This document shows, piece by piece, positions 5,006 to 12,889 of a stretch of DNA of 64,000 bases. How positions within the stretch are numbered: position 1 is the first letter of the stretch; every line of letters starts with the position of its first letter. The position numbers and the translations under genes were made by a program. Source of the stretch: Lachnospiraceae bacterium (GTDB taxonomy: Bacteria; Bacillota; Clostridia; Lachnospirales; Anaerotignaceae); NCBI GenBank assembly GCA_910576545.1, contig CAJTKM010000009.1, positions 1 to 64,000 on the forward strand, read 5' to 3'. The notes under the pieces were generated by a model. That model was not told the origin of the DNA. It saw only the letters and a program-made list of their open reading frames with translations, and ran no database searches.

Positions 5006-7759
5006 ATGACCAGTGCGGAGCAGCGGACAGCAGCAAAAGCATTTACGAAGGAATGGCAGGGGCGCGGATATGAAAAAGGCGAGAGCCAAGTTTTTTGGCT
5101 GACGCTTCTGCGTGATGTTTTCGGAGTGGAAAAGCCGGAGGAAATGATTTTTTTCGAGGAGCAAGTCCATCTTGACCATACCAGCTTTATTGACGGGACG
5201 ATACCGTCCACGCACGTCCTGATTGAGCAGAAAAGTTTAGGGAAGGACTTGCGAAAAGGAATCAAACAGTCAGATGGCAGTTTTTTATCGCCGTTCCAGC
5301 AGGCGAAACGTTATGCGGCGGAGCTTCCCTATTCCCAGCGCCCCCGGTGGATTGTGACGTGCAATTTTTCCTCATTCCTTGTGTACGATATGGAGCGCCC
5401 CACAGGCGAACCGGAGGAGATACTTCTTGAAAATCTGGAAAAGGAATATTACCGTCTGTCCTTCCTTGTGGACAGCGGCAATGAACATCTCCAGCGCGAA
5501 ATGGAAATCTCCATACAGGCGGGCGACATTGTGGGGATTTTGTACGACGAAATCCTGAAGCAGTATAAAGACCCGGCGAACGAGCATTCCCTAAAGAGCC
5601 TGAATATGCTATGTGTGCGGCTCGTGTTCTGCCTTTACGCAGAGGACGCCGGGATTTTCGGCAAGCGCGATATGTTCCATGACTACCTTGCCCGCTTTGA
5701 AGCGCGGGATATGCGGCAGGCGGTTATCAATCTGTTCCAAGTGCTGGATACGGAAGTGGACAAGCGCGACCCGTACCTTGACGCGGAACTGGCGGCGTTC
5801 CCTTATGTAAACGGCGGGCTGTTTTCCGATGAGAATATCGAAATCCCCCAATTTACAGAACATATCAGGGAAGTTTTACTGCAAAAAGCAAGCCTTGATT
5901 TTGACTGGAGTGAAATCAGCCCGACCATATTCGGGGCTGTTTTTGAAAGCACACTGAATCCGGAAACAAGGCGTTCCGGCGGTATGCATTACACCAGCAT
6001 TGAAAACATTCACAAGCTGATTGACCCGCTGTTTCTGGACGGGCTGAAAGAGGAACTGGAGGAAATCAAGGGAATCCAAATTTTGAAAACGAAGGAAAAA
6101 CGGCTGAGGGCATTCCAGACGAAACTGGCAGGGCTGAAATTCCTCGACCCGGCGTGTGGCAGCGGGAACTTTTTAACGGAAACATACATTTCCTTGCGGC
6201 GGCTGGAAAATGAGGTTTTGCGGCTCCTTTCGGCGCAGATTATGCTTTCCGATGTATCGCCGATACAAGTACAAATCAGCCAGTTTTATGGCATTGAAAT
6301 CAATGATTTTGCTGTGACTGTGGCGAAAACCGCGCTATGGATTGCGGAAAGCCAGATGATGAAGGAAACGGAGGACGTTGTGCATATGTCGCTGGATTTC
6401 CTGCCGCTGAAATCCTACGCGAATATCGTGGAGGGGAACGCTCTGCGGCTGGACTGGGAAAGCGTTGTGCCGAAAATGGAGCTGGATTATATTATGGGGA
6501 ACCCGCCGTTTATAGGGGCACGCATGATGGGAGCAGTACAAAAAGAGGACGTAAATGCTATATTTTCTGGTTGGAAAAATGCCGGAAACCTGGACTATGT
6601 TTCTTGTTGGTATAAGAAAGCGGCAGACATAATGCAAGGGACAACAGTCCGTTCAGCCTTGGTATCGACCAATTCTGTTACACAAGGAGAATCTGTTGCG
6701 AATTTATGGAAGCCGCTCTTTGCGTCCGGTGTACATATTGATTTTGCACACAGGACTTTTCGCTGGGATAGCGAAGCAAAAATAAAAGCACGTGTCCATT
6801 GTGTAATTGTTGGTTTCAGTATTGCACCGAATAACGCACCAAGGGTACTGTATACGGCGGAACGGGCGCAGATTGTCCAAAACATCAATGGCTATTTGCT
6901 TGACGCTGACAATATATTTGTAGAAAGCCGCAAAAAGCCGCTTTGTGATGTGCCGGAAATCGGTATCGGGAATAAGCCGATTGATGGGGGGAATTATCTT
7001 TTTACAAAGGAAGAAATGGAAGAATTTTTGCAAACAGAACCAACAGCGGAAAAATGGTTCAAACCTTGGTATGGGTCGCAGGAATTTATCAATCGAAATC
7101 CCCGTTATTGCTTGTGGCTGGGAGAATGTCCGCCGAATGAACTGCGGAAGATGCCGGAGTGCATGAAACGAGTAGCAGCAGTGAAAGAGTATCGCTTAAA
7201 AAGCCCGAGTGCAGGAACTCGCAAAATAGCTGAAACACCAACAAAATTTCATGTAACAAATTTACCGAAAGGAAGTTATATTGTTATTCCGCAAGTATCA
7301 TCAGAACGGCGGCGATATGTTCCGATTGGATACATGGATAGTAATGTTCTTTGTAGTGATAAAGTTAGGATTTTGCCTAATGGTAGCCTATATCATTTTG
7401 GTATATTGACATCTAATGTGCATATGTCTTGGTTACGAACAATTTGTTGTCGCTTAAAAAGTGATTACAGTTATACCGTAAATGATGTTTACAATAATTT
7501 TCCTTGGCCTGATCCAACAGACGCGCAGCGGGCAAAAATCGAACAGACAGCACAGGCAATCCTTGATGCGCGTGCGCTCTATCCTGACAGCAGCCTTGCC
7601 GACCTTTACGATGAATTAACTATGCCGCCGGAACTCCGCAAGGCGCACCAGCGGAACGACCGCGCCGTCATGGAGGCTTATGGATTTTCCGTAAAGGATA
7701 TGACCGAAAGCAAGTGTGTAGCTGAATTGATGAAACTATATCAGAAGTTAACAGAATAG
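5006..7759 (+). CDS. MmeI-like type IIL restriction-modification enzyme (fused nuclease, methyltransferase, specificity domain)
   Basis: A 917-residue single-chain restriction-modification protein, close to the 919 residues of MmeI. The N-terminus carries a PD-ExK-type nuclease site (FIDG, then IEQKS; Asp63, Glu74, Lys76). A helical linker leads to an N6-adenine methyltransferase with motif I FLDPACGSGNF at about 380 and motif IV NPPF at about 498. The target-recognition region follows (about 515-835) and the C-terminus reads PWPDPTDAQRAKIE...MPPELRKAH. These enzymes cut at a distance from the site and protect host DNA by hemimethylation. The start is the ATG 7 bases after AGGAGG. Bases 6540-7510 are clearly AT-richer than the rest, suggesting the specificity segment was exchanged. 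A methyltransferase-only or BREX-like role is less likely given the intact nuclease motif. Confidence 0.85.
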   Translation: MTSAEQRTAAKAFTKEWQGRGYEKGESQVFWLTLLRDVFGVEKPEEMIFFEEQVHLDHTSFIDGTIPSTHVLIEQKSLGKDLRKGIKQSDGSFLSPFQQAKRYAAELPYSQRPRWIVTCNFSSFLVYDMERPTGEPEEILLENLEKEYYRLSFLVDSGNEHLQREMEISIQAGDIVGILYDEILKQYKDPANEHSLKSLNMLCVRLVFCLYAEDAGIFGKRDMFHDYLARFEARDMRQAVINLFQVLDTEVDKRDPYLDAELAAFPYVNGGLFSDENIEIPQFTEHIREVLLQKASLDFDWSEISPTIFGAVFESTLNPETRRSGGMHYTSIENIHKLIDPLFLDGLKEELEEIKGIQILKTKEKRLRAFQTKLAGLKFLDPACGSGNFLTETYISLRRLENEVLRLLSAQIMLSDVSPIQVQISQFYGIEINDFAVTVAKTALWIAESQMMKETEDVVHMSLDFLPLKSYANIVEGNALRLDWESVVPKMELDYIMGNPPFIGARMMGAVQKEDVNAIFSGWKNAGNLDYVSCWYKKAADIMQGTTVRSALVSTNSVTQGESVANLWKPLFASGVHIDFAHRTFRWDSEAKIKARVHCVIVGFSIAPNNAPRVLYTAERAQIVQNINGYLLDADNIFVESRKKPLCDVPEIGIGNKPIDGGNYLFTKEEMEEFLQTEPTAEKWFKPWYGSQEFINRNPRYCLWLGECPPNELRKMPECMKRVAAVKEYRLKSPSAGTRKIAETPTKFHVTNLPKGSYIVIPQVSSERRRYVPIGYMDSNVLCSDKVRILPNGSLYHFGILTSNVHMSWLRTICCRLKSDYSYTVNDVYNNFPWPDPTDAQRAKIEQTAQAILDARALYPDSSLADLYDELTMPPELRKAHQRNDRAVMEAYGFSVKDMTESKCVAELMKLYQKLTE

Positions 7760-7774
7760 TAATGGCAAATAAAA

Positions 7775-7795
7775 AAGTCCCGAGGGGCTTTTTTT
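7775..7795 (+). terminator. Rho-independent terminator
   Basis: AAGTCC-CGAG-GGGCTT hairpin followed by T-rich sequence, just after the restriction-modification gene. Confidence 0.75.
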
Positions 7796-8157
7796 ATTTG
7801 TGTGTTTTTTTGTAGAATGGCTCTATTTCTAAACATAGATTAAAGAATTATTAAAAAAAGAATAATTTTCGGTCTATTCATGTCGAATAATCAGTATAGG
7901 CTATTTACATAAACTTTGATATGTTAAACCGCAAAACAGTGAATTTGCAGATATTTCAGTATCTGCTCTTTTTTGCATTATGGCAGCAAAACACCGACGA
8001 AGAATAGATTACGCTTTCTTTATTTGTGTTGTACTTATACACAGCTTTAAGTACATAGCGTTATCTTGTGCGGTTTTTTTACCGCGCTGTCGTTCCCCGC
8101 CTCCTTTTTAGATTTGAAAAACAAGTTGATTTTCAATCTGAAAAGGAGGCTTTTATT
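7796..8157. other. non-coding stretch at presumed junction of two mobile segments
   Basis: No gene seen. It holds a second terminator-like hairpin (GCAGATA...TATCTGC plus T-rich tail, 7947-7974) that follows no recognisable gene. A smaller GCGGT...ACCGC hairpin lies near 8069-8084. The orphan terminator suggests that the gene it once served was lost when the upstream cargo was joined to the Tn916-like right end. Confidence 0.5.
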
Positions 8158-8595
8158 ATGTCCAAATCTCGGCACATCAAAAATTACAGAACACAATTCC
8201 CCACAGCTTCGGAAGAAGTCATAGACGCATTAAAAAAGAGCGACAGGAAGATAAAATATACTGAGCACGAATTGAAGTGTGGAAAATACGATAAAGAAAC
8301 AAATACATACAATCAAGGCAGAGAGGTTTCCTTGCAGATGATTGAGGATAGCGGAGTATTATTTCCAGATCAAACAGAAAACATCGAGGATATTGTAGTA
8401 CGTTCAATTTTGATTGAACAAATGGTAAAAGCCGTAGAACATTTATCTCCAGAAGATAAAAAGCTGATATTTTATTATTTTGTATCAGAAAAGTCACAGA
8501 AGGAGTGCGCAAAAATATTAGGGGTTTCTCGAAGGACAGTAGGTTATCGACTTGAAAGAATATACGAAAAATTAAAAAATCTCATAAAAATCTAA
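8158..8595 (+). CDS. sigma-70 region-4-like regulator of a Tn916/Tn1549-type element
   Basis: A 145-residue protein. The C-terminal half (about 85-143) is a sigma-70 region-4-type helix-turn-helix (LSPEDKKLIFYYFVSEKSQKECAKILGVSRRTVGYRL). The N-terminal half is polar with no core-binding region 2, so it is a sigma-like activator rather than a full sigma factor. Proteins of this kind lie before xis and int in Tn916/Tn1549 elements and control excision and transfer genes. The start was set to the ATG after AAAAGGAGG; a longer reading from 8068 has no ribosome site. Base composition is AT-rich, unlike the methyltransferase gene upstream. Target promoters are unknown. Confidence 0.8.
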   Translation: MSKSRHIKNYRTQFPTASEEVIDALKKSDRKIKYTEHELKCGKYDKETNTYNQGREVSLQMIEDSGVLFPDQTENIEDIVVRSILIEQMVKAVEHLSPEDKKLIFYYFVSEKSQKECAKILGVSRRTVGYRLERIYEKLKNLIKI

Positions 8596-9210
8596 AAAAT
8601 TTTGCCACTATGCCGTTTTTATTGGCTAAGAATGTAAGGGGGGATTTTCCTCACCGCCGAACCTTGACAACAGAATACTCAGTATCCAAGGACACTTTTT
8701 CAAATGGCTGTAAAAAGGCAAGCACGGCAGGTGCAGCCGCCATGATAACTATAATACAGTTGGAGCGACAAACTGCGGCCTGCAATCCTTATCCGGTTCA
8801 TAAGGAAACTGCGATGAAAACATTTTGAAAAGGGACTATGGCACGTTCCCCCGCGTAAAGGGGCATACTGCGAACACGGCAAAGCCTGTCGGCGGTGTGA
8901 TAGCGTTTTGAACCAAAACGGCCTTGGATATTCCCGTTGTGCCAGGGGTGGGCAGTAGGCGGTTCCTGATCGCTGAGAATTTGGCACAGCATTATAGATT
9001 CAGATTATTCTGTTTTCGTAATTATAGCAGAAAATCTGAATCCAGTATACTGTATATCAAAATAGACTTGACATATGTACAGGTAAAAATTCCATTTTAG
9101 AGATTTTTTTAGTTCTCGCAAAAAAATCCCCTTGATTTCGTTCTATGGTAATTGCAAACGCATTGTGCTATACTTAACAGGCAGATGCGTTTGGAGAGGA
9201 GGCAAACAAT
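8596..9210. other. 615-base non-coding stretch, possibly a structured or degraded region
   Basis: No convincing gene. The interior (about 8640-8980) is GC-richer than both flanks and contains many short complementary stretches. Short open frames exist on both strands, but none has a ribosome site and plausible protein composition. A near-perfect inverted repeat (8997-9042) and a TTGACA (near 9067) lie in the last third. It could hold a structured RNA, a regulatory region or the remains of a conjugation gene. Confidence 0.4.
8997..9042. repeat. inverted repeat upstream of xis
   Basis: GATTCAGATTATTCTG (8997-9012) and CAGAAAATCTGAATC (9028-9042) form a 15-base-pair stem with one bulge and a 15-base loop. 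There is no T-run, so an operator or integrase/excisionase arm site is more likely than a terminator. Confidence 0.6.
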
Positions 9211-9414
9211 ATGTGCAAGAATAACGCATCTGAAGAAAAAAGGACGTATACCGTTTCAGAGGTAGCAAAAATACTGGATATTGGAAAATCTTCAGCATAC
9301 AACCTCGTGAAATGCAATGCGTTCCGGACAATTAGAATCGGTAAGACAATAAGAATACCGAAAAAATCATTTGATGCGTGGCTTAATTCTCTTGAAAATC
9401 AGAAGGGGGAATAA
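9211..9414 (+). CDS. xis: excisionase (Xis), Tn916 family
   Basis: A 67-residue helix-turn-helix protein (YTVSEVAKILDIGKSSAYNL...RTIRIGKTIRIPKKSFDAWL), the winged-helix/MerR-like fold of Tn916-type excisionases. Such proteins bend DNA at the element ends and push the tyrosine integrase toward excision. A GGAGG ribosome site precedes the ATG. The integrase gene begins 4 bases after its stop, the standard xis-int pair. It appears intact, though it would be idle if the downstream integrase is not made. Confidence 0.88.
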   Translation: MCKNNASEEKRTYTVSEVAKILDIGKSSAYNLVKCNAFRTIRIGKTIRIPKKSFDAWLNSLENQKGE

Positions 9415-9417
9415 GAC

Positions 9418-10799
9418 ATGGCAACAATAGTCAAAAGAGGGAACAGCAAATCCCGCAGCGTTGTATACTACTATGAAGATAAAGAAACAAAAGAAATGAA
9501 ACAAAAATGGGAAACCTATCCCAGCTATGAGGAAGCAAAAAAAGAAAAGTGGAAATAGAGAGTTCGCAGGCGCAGGGAACTTTTGTAGTCCCGGATGACC
9601 AAACTGTAAGTGAATTTTTGGATCTATATGCTACGCTATATGGAACAGTAAAATGGGGCTTTAGCGCTTATGGCGCAAATCTTGCGATGGTCAGGAATTA
9701 TATCAATCCTATTATCGGAGAGATACCAATACAAAATATAAAACCGCTAGATGTTGAGTTGTTTTATCGCAAACTTAGGAAAACGCGACCTGTCAGTGTA
9801 AATAACAGGAAGCCTAAAACAGAATTTCTTCCACCGGCTACCATTAACAAGATACATATTTTGCTGAAATGTGCTTTCAGCAAAGCGGTAGATTGGCAAA
9901 TTATCAGCAAAAACCACTTTTTATGTGCGAATGTGCCGGAATACAAATCCCAGCAGCGAGATCTATGGACAATGGAAACAATCAAAAAAGCACTTGATTG
10001 TTGCCGAGATCCCAAATTATATTTGGCAATGAACATTTCCTTTGCTTGTTCTGCCAGACTAGGAGAAATTTTAGGCTGCACATGGGATGATGTGTTTATT
10101 TCAGAGGAAGATATTGCCTGTGACAACGCCCATATAGTATTTCACAAACAGTTGCAAAGAGCCAATAGGAATGCGCTGGCGGAAATCGAGAAAAAAAACC
10201 ACATATTATATGAATTCCCGCCTGTATTAAAAAAGGAACCCAAAACCGTTCTTGTTTTGACGAAACCAAAAACAGAATCCAGCGAAAGGACTGTGTGGGT
10301 TCCTCGTACAGTTGCTTTTATTCTGAAGGATTGGAAGAAAAACCAGGATAAAATGAAAGAGTTCCTTGGCAAAGATTATCATGATTATAATTTAGTTGTG
10401 ACATTAGAAGATGGGCGGCCATGTGAAAAGAAACTGATTGAAAAAGCATTCAATCGGCTAATAGCAGAGAATGATCTTCCTTGCGTCGTATTTCATTCTT
10501 TGCGCCATTCCAGCGCAACCTATAAGCTGAAACTGAACAATGGTGACCTGAAAGCGACACAGGGAGATACAGGCCATGCGCAGACGAGTACGCTCACAGA
10601 AATCTATGCGCATATCTTAGATGAGGATCGTAAGATGAATGCACAGAAATTTGAACGGGCGTTTTACGCAAAACCCGATTTACGCAAAGTGAAAGCGGAG
10701 CAAAATCGCACGGATGATGAAGTCTTGGCTGATTTGATTCAAGAAATAAAGGAAAAACCAGATTTGCATAAAATGCTTATAAAATTATTGGCAAATTAG
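9418..10799 (+). CDS. int: Tn916-type tyrosine integrase, interrupted by a -1 frameshift
   Basis: Read through one -1 shift, this is a full-length tyrosine recombinase of about 460 residues. The arm-binding domain starts MATIVKRGNSKSRSVVYYYE and reaches its frame end at the TAG at 9556. The rest begins in the -1 frame and holds the core-binding and catalytic domains, with the Arg of CSARLGEILG, HSLRHSS, TGHA and the Tyr in EIYAH all present. The frames meet at a run of seven A (9537-9543), in phase as A-AAA-AAA, a slippery heptamer; slipping there gives EEAKKRKVEIES, which fits the family. An eighth A would repair the gene, so it is either a one-base deletion (dead integrase) or a slippage-dependent gene. 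A separate GTG at 9549 could start the longer piece but has no ribosome site. Confidence 0.85.
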
Positions 10800-10990
10800 A
10801 AGCAAACCAGCGCTCCAATTTACCCAAAATATCATATTAGCAAAATATTAGCAAATCGCGTTTTTTGAAAATGGACATGTGGAAGAATTTCTTCTCCCGA
10901 TCCATCAGTGGAAAGCAATTCCGAATAGCAAAATGATACCGAATACGGAAAGAAGATGTGTACAGAACAGAATTTTCTCCGAATGGAGGG
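10800..10990. other. presumed right end of the integrative element
   Basis: AT-rich stretch between the integrase gene and the tRNA-operon terminator. Near 10838-10856 it has a short direct repeat (ATTAGCAAAATATTAGCAAA) typical of integrase-binding ends. The matching left end is not in the window, so the exact junction cannot be set. Confidence 0.4.
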
Positions 10991-10994
10991 TATG

Positions 10995-11027
10995 AAAAAG
11001 CCCGATTTTCCGCAGAAAATCAGACTT
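10995..11027 (-). terminator. terminator of the tRNA operon
   Basis: On the minus strand a 13-base-pair stem (AAGTCTGATTTTC with GAAAATCGGGCTT) and a short loop are followed by a T-run, 10 bases after tRNA-Ala. Confidence 0.85.
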
Positions 11028-11036
11028 CTGATGAAA

Positions 11037-11109
11037 TGGAGATAACGAGACTCGAACTCGTGACCTATGCGTTGCGAACGCATCGCTCTCCCAACTGAGC
11101 TATACCCCC
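11037..11109 (-). tRNA. tRNA-Ala(CGC)
   Basis: On the minus strand the sequence folds as a cloverleaf: acceptor GGGGGUA/UAUCUCC with the alanine identity pair G3-U70, D-arm GCUC...GAGC, anticodon stem AUGCG/CGCAU with loop UUCGCAA (anticodon CGC), and T-arm with UUCGAGU. The 3' CCA is not encoded. It shares a promoter with tRNA-Val. Confidence 0.93.
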
Positions 11110-11124
11110 AAACAGATTTCACAA

Positions 11125-11198
11125 TGGAAGCAACGGGGCTCGAACCCGTGACCTCTCGCGTGTGAGGCGAACGCTCATCCCAGCTGAGCTATGCTTCC
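11125..11198 (-). tRNA. tRNA-Val(CAC)
   Basis: On the minus strand: acceptor GGAAGCA/UGCUUCC, D-arm GCUC...GAGC, anticodon stem UUCGC/GCGAG with loop CUCACAC (anticodon CAC), T-arm ACGGG/CCCGU with UUCGAGC. The 3' CCA is not encoded. It is first in a two-tRNA operon. Confidence 0.93.
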
Positions 11199-11205
11199 GA
11201 AAGGT

Positions 11206-11234
11206 ATTATAGCACAATCAAAATGAGAGGACAA
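11206..11234 (-). promoter_or_regulatory. promoter of the tRNA-Val/tRNA-Ala operon
   Basis: On the minus strand TTGTCC (11229-11234), 17-base spacer, TATAAT (11206-11211), 8 bases before the mature tRNA-Val. Confidence 0.85.
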
Positions 11235-11367
11235 GCGGAAAATGAAAAAAATATAAGTTTTTCCAGTTTTTATGTGTGGAAACGGCTACGGGATTCTTGC
11301 AGTATTTGGGCATATGGGTGGCATTTTCCATTCTCAAAAAATATGGAAAACTATTTAATATAGATAT

Positions 11368-11396
11368 TTGATATTTATATTTTGTGGATTTATAAT
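11368..11396 (+). promoter_or_regulatory. promoter of the SLH-flavodoxin gene
   Basis: TTGATA (11368-11373), exactly 17 bases, TATAAT (11391-11396), 33 bases before the chosen start. Confidence 0.8.
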
Positions 11397-11428
11397 TTAT
11401 GGAAAACGATAGACAGGAGATGAGAACA

Positions 11429-12853
11429 ATGTGGGATTTCAAACGATTTGGTACAGCGATACTGACACTTTTGCTGGCGTCCGTTTTAGCGGTTTTGGCG
11501 TTTGGAGCGGACAGGGATACGGGCTTTTCTGATGTAGATGCAGGAGCATGGTATGCGGAGGCGGTACAATACTGCGAGGAAAGGGAACTGATGAGCGGCG
11601 TTGCCGCTTCCAGCTTTGCGCCGGAGGGGACGCTGACACGTGCGCAGCTGGTAACGGTGCTTTACCGCATGGAAGGCAGCCCCGCCGTAACAGGAGATGA
11701 CGATTTTTCTGACACAGATGAGGGAAAATGGTACAGCCCTGCGGTAATCTGGGCGGCGCGGCAGGGGCTGGTCAGCGGATACGGCAACGGGCTTTTCGGC
11801 GTGAACGACCCTGTTACACAGGAACAGCTTGCATTGATTTTCCAACGGTATAGCGATGCGCCTGTGACGAAGGGGATTCCCGGTTTCAGTGGGACATCTG
11901 CCCCGGCGACCCGCGCACAGGCAGCGGCAGCCCTGATGGCGTGCGCGCTGGCTGGAGAACAGCCGGAAACGCTGGCTCAGGCGGAGGAAAGCCGCGTTCT
12001 GGCAGTGTATTTTTCCAATACCGGAAATACAGAGGGCATTGCAGAGCATTTACAGGCAATTTTAAGCGCGGAGCTTTACTGCATTACGCCGGAAACGGCT
12101 TATACGGCCGCGGATCTGGACTATACGGACGATTCCAGCCGCGCGAACCGCGAACAGGCAAATGCCGCCGCGCGCCCTGCAATTTCGGGTTCTGTGGAAG
12201 ATATGGAGCAATATGATGTTGTATTTCTGGGCTATCCCATCTGGCACGGACAAGCACCAAGAATTATCAGCACATTTCTGGAAAGCTACGATTTCAGCGG
12301 CAAAACGATTGTGCCTTTTTGTACCTCCGGCAGCAGCCCCATCGGCTCCAGCGCGGAAAATCTCCATTCCCTTGCACCGGATGCGGACTGGCTGGAGGGC
12401 AGGCGTTTTTCGGGCGGCGCATCTTACGAAACGGTGGAGGATTGGATAAGTGAGCTGGATCTGCCGAAAACGGCGGAAACCGGGCGGGAAGGAGGAACAG
12501 CCATGCTGAACATTTCTGTAAATGGAAGAACACTTACAGCTTCTCTGGCGGATAATTCTTCGGCACAGGCGTTTCGGGAACTGCTTGCGGAAGGTCCTCT
12601 GACGGTTTCCATGAGCGATTATGCCAACATGGAGAAAGTCGGCGCGCTGGGGCGGAGCCTTCCCGCCAACGATGAGCAGATACATACACAGGCAGGCGAT
12701 ATCATATTGTATCAGGGAAACCAGATTACGGTTTACTATGGCGCAAATTCATGGAATTTGACCCGTCTGGGCAAAATCGACGGGATTGCTGCACAGGAGC
12801 TGAAAGACATACTGGGCGGCGGAGATGTGGAAATGACATTTTCCCTTGCATAA
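11429..12853 (+). CDS. exported SLH-domain / flavodoxin / cyclophilin-like fusion protein
   Basis: A 474-residue three-part protein. A signal peptide (about 1-26) is followed by two clear S-layer-homology repeats (about 30-75 and 92-135; GFSDVDAGAWYAEAVQYC...LTRAQLVTVLYRM) and a short third remnant. A flavodoxin-like domain (about 188-350) has the FMN phosphate loop YFSNTGNTEGIA. A C-terminal cyclophilin-like beta domain (about 363-474) follows. SLH repeats bind pyruvylated wall polymer, so this redox domain should sit on the cell surface, unusual for flavodoxin. The start was set by AGGAG 10 bases upstream. It leads a cluster with a CMD-cupin protein and a second flavodoxin. The electron partner is unknown; FMN binding is inferred from the loop. 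Confidence 0.85.
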   Translation: MWDFKRFGTAILTLLLASVLAVLAFGADRDTGFSDVDAGAWYAEAVQYCEERELMSGVAASSFAPEGTLTRAQLVTVLYRMEGSPAVTGDDDFSDTDEGKWYSPAVIWAARQGLVSGYGNGLFGVNDPVTQEQLALIFQRYSDAPVTKGIPGFSGTSAPATRAQAAAALMACALAGEQPETLAQAEESRVLAVYFSNTGNTEGIAEHLQAILSAELYCITPETAYTAADLDYTDDSSRANREQANAAARPAISGSVEDMEQYDVVFLGYPIWHGQAPRIISTFLESYDFSGKTIVPFCTSGSSPIGSSAENLHSLAPDADWLEGRRFSGGASYETVEDWISELDLPKTAETGREGGTAMLNISVNGRTLTASLADNSSAQAFRELLAEGPLTVSMSDYANMEKVGALGRSLPANDEQIHTQAGDIILYQGNQITVYYGANSWNLTRLGKIDGIAAQELKDILGGGDVEMTFSLA

Positions 12854-12889
12854 CAGGGGAAAACAGCAGTCAGAACGGAGGAGAAGAGT

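Noticed and set aside
7947-7974. Riboswitch before the sigma-like gene
   Set aside because: Only a simple GCAGATA/TATCTGC terminator hairpin is visible, far (about 180 bases) from the gene and without any recognised aptamer-like junction.
8610-8828. Short plus-strand frame in the gap before xis as a gene
   Set aside because: No ribosome site and no protein-like composition; opposite-strand frames overlap it with equal merit.
9549-10799. Integrase taken as an intact protein starting at GTG 9549
   Set aside because: No ribosome site precedes this GTG, and the arm-binding domain of the same family is encoded directly upstream in another frame, so it is the downstream part of a frameshifted gene.
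11037-11109. tRNA-Ala 3' end as the integration site of the element
   Set aside because: The tRNA terminator lies between the gene and the integrase, and no copy of the tRNA 3' end was seen on the left side, so integration inside the tRNA gene is not supported within this window.
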